Shown here piece by piece: positions 10,712 through 21,900 of a stretch of DNA of 43,089 nt. Numbering within the stretch: position 1 is the stretch's first letter; every line of letters begins with the position of its first letter. The notes beneath the pieces were generated by a model that saw only the letters and a program-made list of their open reading frames with translations, searched no databases and had not been told where the DNA came from. The DNA comes from Pleurobrachia bachei (taxonomy: Eukaryota; Ctenophora; Tentaculata; Cydippida; Pleurobrachiidae): NCBI GenBank assembly GCA_000695325.1, contig AVPN01000413.1, positions 1-43,089 on the forward strand, read 5' to 3'. The position numbers were made by a program, and so were the translations under genes.

Positions 10712-11398
10712 CAGCTTGTTTGTAACTTTTGGAACATTTTGTCAGAACTAGGACACTTCCAAGATGCCAGCTGTTGTTCTTGGAACATGATCAATGTTAG
10801 GGATCTGTTCTTGGAAAAGTATATTTGTTTGGATAGGTGGGAAGAGAGGAAGTAACCTTGGATACTATAACTAGGTTGGGTAAATTTCCTGGAATCAGAA
10901 TATAACCTCAGCGGAAGATCAGAGCGTGTGACTGAGAAATGACTTGCTTGTGAGATGTGTGAGAGTAATCTTAATTTCCCAGTATTCCGTTACCCCCAGA
11001 ACCTTGTTGTAATATTTTCTTTTCTGTGTGACTGTGACCGAGTCCCGAGAAGGGGAAATCTATCAGTATTGGGTCTCATTTTGCATGCACTTTCAGATGT
11101 TTTCCGTTTCAGCAGTTTTATTACTTGTACTCTGAGCAAAATTTCGTGATGTTTGATTGTAATAGTCCAGATTCCTAAGACTAGACAGGAACATAAATTG
11201 GCGAGATACTTGACCGATTGTAATCGGTAATTCAGCTATAACTGAGAAGTTACAGTAAATCCTATACCAGTTATTCAAACAATTTATTTCGCAATTAGAC
11301 ACAATTATGTTGCCGTCTAATTAGTTCGACGACATGTCACGTAAACTAAACCACTCTGCACGTAGTTAAACGACTTCCTAAAGCAAACATTGATCTCG

Positions 11399-11438
<40 letters not shown>

Positions 11439-12794
11439 TTCTCCTTCTCTCTATCATTTGCTGTCTCATTTACACCCCTTGCTCTCTGACTATTTAATCG
11501 ATCTCGCTGTCTCTTATTCAATCACTGTCTCGTCTCTCAAGCTCTCGAGTTTCATTTCTGCACTGACCTATAACAATGTATTGCTTGATCGAGTAAACTT
11601 GTTTCCAGGTGCCAAAATAACTCGTGTTTTCGGTTCTCCTTTGTTGTTGTCCTCTTTGGTCTAATACCCCAGTCTTCCATTCATCTGCACTGATATACCT
11701 GAAACACAGAACATAAGATGAGCACATGCCCACATGCACACAGTGCACTACCACGTGGCTAGCATCCCTCCATTGTCTCTCAGCTTGTAGTGCTATTGTG
11801 CTATTGGTGACTGTGTGATTCTCCTACTGCTGCTGGCTCGATATACACACAGTTTCCGCTCTACTCTCAATGCAGAACGCACAGGAATCTAAACTGCCCA
11901 CCCCTCGAACTAACATTCACCTGGCGATCCTGGCCCTGATAGTTTGTCCTCCCCTGGGCTGCCTGGCTTGGCATCATTCCAAGAAGGCAGGACAATACAG
12001 AAAACACTCCGATATGCCCAATGCACGGATCCACTCCAAAACTGCTGCAACGTTTTCCTACATTGCGTTTTTAATTGGGGGCCTCTTTCTGACGGGATTA
12101 TTTGTTGTGTATGTTCTATTAGAAGATGTCTTTAGGGGTGGATCTTAGCAGTGTTTGGAACATTTTGTCAGAACTAGGACACTTCCAGGACACCAGCTGC
12201 TGTTCTTAGAACAGGATCAATTTTAGGGGCGGACCTGTTCCTGGAAAAGTATATTTGTTTGGATAGGTGATGGGAAGAGAGGAAGTAACCTTGGATACTA
12301 TAACTAGGTTGGGTAAATTTCCTGGAATCAGAAGATCAGAGCGTGTGACTGAGAAATGACTTGCTTGTGAGATGTGTGGGAGATTAATTTCCTAGAATTC
12401 CGTCACCCCCAAGAACCTTGTAATATTTTCTTTTCTTTGTGACCGAGTCCCGAGAAGGGGAGATCTATAAGTATTGGGTCTCATTTTGCATGCACTTTCA
12501 GATGTTTCTTTATCCGTTTCAGTATTATTATTACTTGTTCTCTGAGCAAAATTTCGTGATGTTTGATTCTAAATAATATTCCAGATTCCTAACATAGGCG
12601 AGATACTTGACCGGCGAGATACTTGACCTGTAACTGAGCTATAACTGATCAGTAAATTATACCAGTTATCCAAACAATATATTTCGCAATTAGACACAAT
12701 TATGTTGCCGTCTAATTAGTTCGACGACATGTCACGTAAACTAAACCACTCTGCACGTAGTTAAACGACTTCCTAAAGCAAACATTGATCTCGT

Positions 12795-12833
<39 letters not shown>

Positions 12834-13266
12834 CTCTCTTTCTTCTCTCTTTCCCTCTCTTTCTCTCTATCATTTGCTGTCTCATTTACACCCCCTTGCT
12901 CTATATGACTATTTAATCGATGTTGCTGTCTCTTTTTCAATCACTGTCTCGTCTCTCTCAAGCTCGAATTTCATTACTACACTTACCTACAATTTATTGA
13001 TCATGTAAACTCATTTCCAAGTTCCAAAATAATATAACTCCTTTGTTTCCCTTTGTTATTGTCCTCTTTGGTCTAAGGCCCCAGTCTTCCATTCATTATC
13101 CATCTGCACTGATATACCTGAAACACAGAACACAAGATGAGTGTGATGCCCACATGCACACAGTGCACTACCACGTGGCTAGCATCCCTCCATTGTCTCT
13201 CAGCTTGTAGTGCTATTGTGCTATTGGTGATTCTCATACTGGTGCTTCTGGCTCGATATACACACT
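10417..13266 (+). repeat. Tandem duplication (~1.4 kb) covering the CD225 last exon
   Basis: Copy 1 is about 10417-11852 and copy 2 about 11853-13266. The pair share the CD225 coding end, its 3' flank, a microsatellite, and a block ending in GGCTCGATATACACAC. They differ by scattered substitutions and several short indels, so this event is older than the ARMC1 duplication. The junction is at TCCGCTCTACT. At the same position copy 1 has (CT)n (11401-11439) where copy 2 has (GA)n (12797-12833), with identical left flank. Confidence 0.88.
11870..12148 (+). pseudogene. Duplicated CD225 domain, lacks the N-terminal part
   Basis: This copy encodes 92 residues that differ from the CD225 domain of the full gene by a single residue in the loop (HADMPN versus HSDMPN). 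Many of the nucleotide differences are silent, which suggests it was kept under coding constraint for some time. It lacks exons 1 and 2 and the first two thirds of exon 3. It could be a truncated remnant, a short CD225-only gene starting at ATG 11870, or an alternative 3' exon of the upstream gene; no strong acceptor was seen at its start. Confidence 0.6.
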
Positions 13267-13510
13267 ACTTCATATTGTTCTTATATTGCCTGTTTCGTGT
13301 GATTGAGATTCACTTGATTAGTACTCTTTTTCCCAGAACAACTACCAATTGATATGCTCCTTCAAGACGTGCATTTCACTCCTACTGCTTCTATACAATT
13401 CCCATGCCCCAAAACTACATCCCATCTGTATCCCCCTCCCTTTGTATATGTAGTTTATGAATATCTGATGAATATGTATTATATCATACTGAGGCCGCCT
13501 CAGTGAGGCC

Positions 13511-13547
13511 GAGTCTCAATTGTCCTATCTATGGACAACTGAGATTC
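13511..13547. repeat. Short hairpin
   Basis: GAGTCTCAATTGTCC is followed after 7 bases by GGACAACTGAGATTC, an inverted repeat with few mismatches. A CTGAGGCCGCCTCAG palindrome lies just upstream. Function unknown; possibly a MITE remnant. Confidence 0.6.
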
Positions 13548-14911
13548 GTTATAAAATAACAGAATATAAGCGAGTTGCAGGTTCATTTGATCACCATGTG
13601 GATTATATTGTACTCCGTTTTTCAGCAGCACAGATCTAAGGACGTCACTTCGTTTGACGTCACCTCGTTACTTAATTTATCATGTGTTTTTGGAGCTATC
13701 CAGAGATGTTCCTAAGCACTTTCATTATACGGGCTCTCTCATAAGACCGGCTCCTTTATCTAGTTTTCCTAATGATATCCTTCCTCGAGGGAGATAGAGC
13801 TACAGGCTGCACATATCATTCAATTGTCCTTCAATTCATCGTCCTTTCAAAACGATAAGGTTATTAAACTATCCTTCTCTATCTTTCTCTACCTTTATCT
13901 CTCCATCGATAGCTATATCCCAGCTCATTATTTGTATTTTAACCTGATGAGAGTTAGCAAAGGGTTATGGTAATTTATTCGGAACGTCAAGCAGTTCCTC
14001 TTGATGGAGAGCAATCGCAAAACATCATATTTTGAACAAATATGGTCATTTAGATGTGAATTCTTTTAAGTGGGGTAGTATAGTTGTCCCTCTGTATAAT
14101 TTGTTCACCCCAGCTTTATTTGACCGATATTCTTGGGTTACGTAATAGCTGCTGATAGTTTGTCATATGTTCCACTGGGGGGGGGGTCGTGTTGTCAGGG
14201 TGATTTATGATGGCGGGCTGCTGTCAGTGTCAAGAGGGGTTGTCAGCACGAAGGTCGCCCGAAAGGGGTTGTTTCGTAACTAAGCTGTCAGGAGAGGTTG
14301 TTGTGATGGCTTGTTCAGTAAGGGGAGGTTGTTGTGATTGCGGGGTGCTGTAAGGGGGGGTGGTTGTTGCGGCATGGCGGGGGTGATGGTTAGCAAGTCA
14401 GAGATGGTTATGAGGTAGGGGAGGTAGATGAGGGATAAAAATGTGAACGTCACTGCGTGGCAGGGGGTTGAACTCCACTTCTGTTTCGATCCAAATCGAA
14501 AAGTTAGGTAGAAACTAGGTTATGTTGTGGAGACAGAAACAGAAGCTGGTTAGAGAGGGAGAGTGAGAGTGAGGTAGAGTGAGAGTGAGGTAGAGTGAGA
14601 AAGAGAGAAAGAGAGAAAGAGAGAAGATAGCTGGAGATGGAGAGAGATTGCACAACTCCCTGGTTACCACCTGCTGTTGGTGGCAGTGCAGTGGTTAGAG
14701 GGGATCATAAAGCGGACAGCTATAATTTGAGAGCAACGAGAGCGAAGATGAGAATCAGATAAAGAGAGAATGTAGCGGGGAGAAAATCAATATATCACAC
14801 ATCTCAGCGGGCCCGAGTTCCTCAAATAAGTTATCACAGTCACTTGCAGTAGGAACCAAATTTAGGAAGGCTTGAATTTATTTATTGCTCGATGAAATTT
14901 TGTCTTGTTTA

Positions 14912-15070
14912 TTTTCCTTTGTTATACTCCTTGCTTAAATTACACATGTGAAATTCTTAGAAATAAGCAGCCTTCGGGCTTTTTCTCTTTGAATATTTTC
15001 CTTTGTTTAAATCACACATGTGAAATTCTTAGAAATAAGCAGCCTTCGGGCTTTTTCTCTTTGAAATACT
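14912..15070. repeat. Direct repeat of ~85 bp, two copies
   Basis: The block reading TTAAATyACACATGTGAAATTC through AGCCTTCGGGCTTTTTCTC occurs at about 14934-14992 and again at about 15015-15063, with TTTTCCTTTG before each. Each copy contains the small stem AGCCttcgGGCT. Confidence 0.8.
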
Positions 15071-15256
15071 TGGTCAACTGCTCAAATTCTCGTCTCGTTA
15101 ACAACAATACTCGAATTGGGGGCTTGCAAATCAAGCTAATTATAATTAGTAGTTGCATATTTTATATCTAGCTCTCGCCTACCCCCGACCTACTAGAACT
15201 CATTTTCTCTCACTCTTTTCCGGATTCAGGATTATCTAAGTGTAGTTAGGCCAGCT

Positions 15257-15258
<2 letters not shown>

Positions 15259-15322
<64 letters not shown>

Positions 15323-15325
15323 TAC

Positions 15326-15371
<46 letters not shown>
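15259..15371. repeat. (GA)n microsatellite
   Basis: Two long GA runs separated by TCGGTTACTGG. The same phrase also follows the GA tracts at 37.1 and 38.1 kb (TTCGGTTACTAGGG), so the tract and flank may be one mobile or duplicated unit. Other tracts of this type lie at 9569-9612 and 11401-11439 (CT), and at 12797-12833, 37053-37135 and 38101-38178 (GA). Confidence 0.9.
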
Positions 15372-15375
<4 letters not shown>

Positions 15376-15932
15376 GGGGAGAGAAATAAAACAAAAAAGA
15401 TGGAGGGTGTTTAAGTACAATGCCTCCCCTTCCGTTTTAGCTTTACCGCTCCCTTCTTCTTATTGTACTCCTAGTCCTTTTATCATCGTGCTACTTAGCA
15501 GTGCAGCTGTTTCCACTATACGCGTGCTCATTTTTTTGAGTTGCCTGACACCGTCTTCAAACTTTTTCTTTACTTGTTGTGCTAACCCTTCTCTACACTT
15601 GCGGGGCCGTTGAGACAGGGTCAAGCAAGGCAAGTTTTCTCCGATCTCCTATTGAATAACGATACGAGCGATAGTTAGATTCACCAAATCTTGGTCTTGA
15701 GTTGCAAATTTCAGAAATATGCTCATGAACACATATGTACATATTGCACCACAATGTACAGCTCCCCTCACGTGTATTATTGTATAGCAACACATTGTCT
15801 TCTCTTTCATCCCCATGAGGTTTCATATCTTTCTTTGTCTATGTTGCTATCTCTCTCTCTCTATATATCTAACTCTCTCTATCTCTCCCCCTTCTTTGTC
15901 TTATTCTTAATTGTGTCTCTCTCTCAGTAGTT

Positions 15933-18900
15933 ATGTTTCGTTGTGGCTCCCCAAGTATCGGGGAGCGGATGGTGCAGGTCAGAGAGGATCGGGGGAGTTC
16001 AAACAAACTCAGCAAGTGCCTCACCCTCATGCCCCTTATTGTACAGGGACTAGCTCACATGCTGGGTGCAGGTATGTTTTATGTACTTTATGTACCATGA
16101 TTCAAAGTCAGCCCATTATAACCGCTAATTATGGGAATTGGGAAACTTGAAGTTATGTTTCCCAATCCCCGTGCTGTACACCAACTGGCAACTACAAGTC
16201 TGTCGTGAGTAGCACCTAACAAACTCGAGAGGTGTGACATTTAGCGAATAGAGAACATGAGATCAGAGCAGTTTTTAACGAGACAATGGGAGATCTATGT
16301 GAGAATGTGAGAAAGATGATAATTGAGACTGAGCAATCCGACGGTGCTGATCTGATCTCATATTAGATCAGATTAAGAACCCAAACGGGGTCCGCCAATT
16401 TATGATAAATATTCGAGTGGATACCCTTCAATGAGTGAAATTGTGAAATTGATTTTATTCCACTGACGTTAGAATCTGAATTTTAGTTATACTTTTTTTT
16501 AAACTTTTAGTTTTACATGTCATGTCATGGACCATGGTAATCAAATCATGGTGGGTGGTCTTACGTAGCAAATCATTTATAAGGGGCATTGAGGGGGCAC
16601 CATGTCAGTAGTAGGGAGTCTGGGAAATTTACCTAGTGATAGTCCAGGAAATATTTGTGGAGGTTCACTGTTCAGCTTCGTCATCGTGTCTTGATCAGAT
16701 ATCCTCAAATATCCTCCTTGTTGTTTTACACTGTAAAATATGGGGGTTAGGGGAGGGGAGAAGAACGTTATCAAGTTGTCACTGTCAACATTATACGTCT
16801 TGTGAAGATGAAGTTTAATTAAGTCGTCGCGTCGTCGAGTATATTTTATCAGTGATATTATCAGCATGGATGGCATCATGGGTGGTGAACTACGAGCTGA
16901 CAGCTTCACCCACTAAATAACCCACTAAATAATCACCCTATATGTCATAGAGAGGGCACGCCATCCCACACACCACACACTACTATTTGTAACTACCCAT
17001 CTCCTACAGGTATATTTGTGATAACCCCTACGATTGTACAGACGGTAGCTGGTCCTGCCACGTGTATCAGCTACCTACTCTCTGGTATTGCTGCTGGATT
17101 ATCCGTCCTATGTTACTCAGACCTAGCATCAAGGTAGGTGCTGACCGTGGGGGGGGGCTGGGTTCCTTTCCAGTTAGTGGACTATAAAAGGGGTCATATC
17201 ACTCGCCCCTGTAAAGAGGTGACTAAGAGAGAACTCCATCCCCTAACGATGCCCTTGTCCATATATAATGGACAAGGGCATCGTTAGGGGATGGAGTCCA
17301 CTAACTGATTCTGTTATCAAGACCCCTCCCCTCACTAACACCCCAATATCACCTCTCTCCCAGGTACACATGCACGGGCAGTGCCTACGTGTACAGTTAC
17401 TTCTCACTAGGGGAATTCACCTCAGCAGTGGTGGGCATGTTCCTAATCGGAGAGCTTGTCATCCAACCCCCAATCCTAACCCTGGGTATATCTGATAACC
17501 TGGATAGGTTCCTACTGAATGGGACAGTGTCTGAGTGGCAGGAATCTACCTTCCCCAGCTGGATGATGCACACGGATCTACTAGCAGTGGGCGTTATGAT
17601 CATCTTCATGGCGATCAATATAGTGGGGATCAAGGGTGTGGCATTGCTTAACACAGCAATTCTCTCAATCTCCTCCCTCTCCCTCACCATATTCATTGTA
17701 ACTGGCCTGATTTACGGGGACGTGGATAATTTATCTAAAGTGGTGGACCCTGCTAGTGGGAGGACTGGGTTTGCTCCCTTTGGACTAAGTGGTATCGTGT
17801 CAGGGGCAGGGGTGGCCTTCTTCGCCTTTGTAGGGCTGGAATCAGTAGTGTGTCTGGCAGAAGAGGCAGTGAATCCCAAACGAGACCTACCACGAGCCAC
17901 ATTTATATCCTTCCTGTTTGTGTTGGTCTTCTACGCTCTCACAGCTTTCTCCATCGCCTACTTTGTGCCCTGGTACTCTATTGACGGTACTACGGGGTTC
18001 ATTGGAGCACTTCAAGAAAAAGGTATCAATTTAGTTCCCCTCTTTTTCATATAACTATAGACTCCGTGTTAGGCACTTTCTCTCTAACTAGGGGCATTTA
18101 CTGACTATAATTTTTCTCATCTTCTCCTCATGTCTCTCTCCTCCAGGTCTGGTAGTAATCCAGTACATAGAGATAGCTGGTTTGATATTTACAGTGTTCT
18201 CTTGTGGACTCTGTACTCTCACCACTACAGTCCGGGTCATCTACTCAATGGCAGAGGTACGTTACATGTGTTAGTGTTACACTACTCTCAAGAACCCATT
18301 ACTCACCCTTTCTCTACCGAAAACTTTGTAGAGTCAAGTAACACAGTGTGTAGAGAAAGGGTCAATGATTCTTGAGAGTAGTTTCTAGAAGTAGAAGGGC
18401 AAGATCGGATCACCATGTTTCGAATGAAAACATATCATGTTATTATCAAAGATAGGGATTTCTAGAACATCTCAGAGAAAGTAAAGAGTGGTCTGACTGA
18501 TAGTAAACTATCGTTACTGTGGTGAGACTGTTCTTTCATTTTTTTCAACACTGCTGCAGTCACAAATCTTGTAGTAACTTGCTTCCCGGGTCCTTCCCAC
18601 TTTACGTAGCTACATGTGTTCTGATCTGTTCTGCTTGCAAATCATGGTTTGATAGTACTACTACTACGTCACTACGGTATAGCCACTGGGCAGCAATTAT
18701 TATAACAACTCTCGTGTTTTGATATTTGCTTTGTTGTAAGATGCAACGGCTTACGGCGAACGCCGAGGCAAAAAAACGTGGCGAATTTGTAGCAGATAAA
18801 AGATAAAAATTGCTTTATCAAGGGAAGCTGAAGCCTTGGGAAGGGGACTACTGAAGGGTTGTAGGAAAATTGAAATGTTCGTGACCTCGAATTATCCCTA

Positions 18901-21900
18901 TCTGCCCCAAAATACAGATGTTTGCGGAATTCGTCTCACATGACACTTAATGAAGTTACCGGGCCCGTTACTCGATTATTTCTGGGTCGCAAGGTCACGA
19001 ATCTGCAGCCTGTGTAGTAGTTTCTCTACAAGCTCTCCAGACAGCCAACTGTCCCACTTTAACCTAGCTTCAATCTAGGGAAGACAACTATCTCGCTTTA
19101 TCTTGCCTTGCTCGACCCAACCTGAGACAGTCTGAGAATTAATTTTATTCCAGAACGACGCCTATCTTTATCTTTCTACCATAACATAAGCATAAGATAA
19201 GATATTTATAATATATTTTTGCGGCCTATACGTATACCCATTGGCCCAAGACATTATTTAATTATTTACGGCCTTGATTTATTCTCACGTTTACTTGTTT
19301 AAAAGTTCTAACCCACCTCGCAAAAAGGTTGTAGAGCTAAGCAAACGTTTACCTGGTAAAAACGTGACCGCTTGTGTGCAATACTAGGATCCGGAAGTTC
19401 ACTTGTTTGTTTAACACCAAATATGCAGAGCCCCTGACTGTGAAGTATTTGCATTGCTCTCTCTCTCTCTCTTTACTTTGCTGTTGCATCCCATGCACCA
19501 CCACGAGATTTTGTCTCGTCTAGAAAGGCTCTTAGTGCCTTGCTTAGTGCCTTGATCGACCATATTTGAACAAAACAAGTTCTTTGCAGTTTAGATTTAA
19601 TCTGTGTCTATTCCTGTATTCTAGGAAGATCACTACTATGACAACAGAAGAGACAACACCACTCCTCCGGAAACCCTCCCCTACATCCCCCATATCCTGG
19701 GGACTCTATCTCACCGCCGCCTTCTTCGGATTTATCTACCTCATTCCCTTTGATATGGTCTTCTCCTCGGCCGGGTTTTTCACCCAAAAGTACACGGAGA
19801 TAGGAGATCAACAGATAGTAGATAACTACCGGTGTTACTTTCAGTTTGGGGGGATAACCTGTACGGTGCTGGTTAACCTGACCTACATGCTCAGTGTCAA
19901 AACCACCAAACACACCATCGTTATTGTGCTGGCAAGTCTGACCGGGTCGGTGCTAATATTTGGATTCCTGGCTGTCTCAGCGCTTGTCAGCACATGGGAT
20001 TGGGCCTATGGATACTTTGTGCTAACTACTACACTTTACTGTCTAAGTGGAGGTTTCTCTGCTCTCTTCAAAGCGGCAATCTTTGTTGTGTGTGGGTTGG
20101 TGGGACCTAAAGCCACACAAGGATTCATTCTGGGACAATCATCTGCTGGATTCCTTAACTCAGTCCTGGGACTACTCACCCTCGCTCATGCTGATCCTGT
20201 AAGTGCAGGGTGCTACTTCTTCCTAACTTCATGTGTCCTGCTCCTCTCAAGCGGGGCTGTGTTCCTGCTCTTCTTCACCCGGAACAGACAGGTCAGACTG
20301 GCCATGGCACAGGGTCTTATTGAACCACTGCAACCTGAAGGAGAGGAGGATGGTATTAATAGTGACTCTGAGGATGGGATCAGGAGCTCAATATCATCAA
20401 ACAGCAGTACGGACAAGACCCCCTCTCTCTGGTATGTGTTTTCCCAGACCTGGCAGTTCTGTCTCTCCATCTTTATCACCTTGGTGATCACACTCTCCTG
20501 TTACCCGGCACCCGTCATCACCCCCACATCTAACATCCCTGGGTACATTTACGCTGTGATCATGTTCCTAACATTTGGGCTAGGTGACATCCTGGGATGT
20601 ATGACTGCTGCTCGTATCCATATCCCTAAACAACGTGTCCTGCCCCTGTCCCTTGCCAGAGCAGTGTTTATTGTTCTCATCATGATGTGTAATGTGCAAC
20701 CCAGGACTTTGCCTGTCTGGTTTCACTCTGATTGGATCCCGGGGGTGTTTTATATGGCCCTGGCTTGGACCAATGGAGTTCTCCTCTCGACAGGGTCTAC
20801 TTATGCACCGGAATGTGTGATGGGAGCGGCAGAGAAAACTAGAGCGGGGACATTAGTAGTGTTTTGTAGTGCATTGGGACTCTTCGTTGGTAGTGGAATG
20901 GTGTTCGTGTTCTTGAAACTCATCAATCTTTGAACATGTGTGTGAGCTAACATGTTTAGTGTGTGAGACTCTATTTCGGGGTGATGATCAGTGATCAAAG
21001 GGGGTGTAAATTAGACAAGAACAATATGTAGTTGTCATACTCTATCTAAGAGTCTAGATAGATCTAGGGTGGATCTGCAAGATATACTTTTTTACCGAGG
21101 GTGCATATTTTAGCAAACGCATAAATAATTTGTACACAATCAATGATTGATTGTAAAGAGTGACTTTGGAATGGTTTTGTGTGTGAACAGTATAACAATT
21201 ATATTACAGTTGAACCTCGATAAAACGTCCTAGTTGGGTGAGACTGAGAGAAGAGTGGCAACAGGTTGGGTAAGGAATTACCGTATGCGTATAGTATATC
21301 AAGGGCCCGAGGCAGACAGAGTATAATACCAAAGAGAGGTTGTCAGAGTATTGGCCTGACCCTATTCGGTGGCCAGAGCATTGGCCTGTTAAAAGAGAGG
21401 AACTAGTCCCTAACTAGGATCATGTATCGAGGTTTGACTGTAGAGCAATTTCCGTACTGTGTACGGTCTTCAGATCAGCCGCGTGTAGGGCTGGCACGTT
21501 CTATGTACGGTACTGTGTACGGTCTTTCTTAAAACCCCAGCTGTCTCTATTTGTCAGACAATCGAAAAACTACATACCATTCATAGGGGGGCTTGTTGAG
21601 TATTAGGGGCTCATCAAACAGGGGCATCACTGCATCATTTGTCACTTAACATCGTTCCTTTGTTGAGCTTTATCACCACAAAACGTCCTAAGCGGGGGAT
21701 GAGTTGTTAAAATAGTTAGAACTTAGAAGTGTTAGAAAAAGAGAGTCATCGACACACTGACACCATCAACAACACAGCAAATGTTCTATTATATTATTAG
21801 AAACCATCCTAAAAAAGTACCCGGGCATATCATTTGGTTATGAGGTTGCTCCATCCAAATCCAATGTCACGTTGAGAGCCATACCAGTCCTTGGAAAGGA

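Larger units (their letters stand above)
13267..15932. other. Gene-poor interval with simple repeats
   Basis: No gene is supported here. Contents: an imperfect hairpin at 13511-13547; a G-rich stretch at 14174-14420; short GAGGTAGAGT-type repeats at 14550-14620; a direct repeat at 14912-15070; and a long (GA)n tract at 15259-15371. CT-rich sequence at 15850-15927 forms the approach to the transporter start. Confidence 0.6.

Noticed and set aside
15259-15371. CRISPR-like array
   Set aside because: It is a plain dinucleotide repeat with no spacers, in an animal genome.
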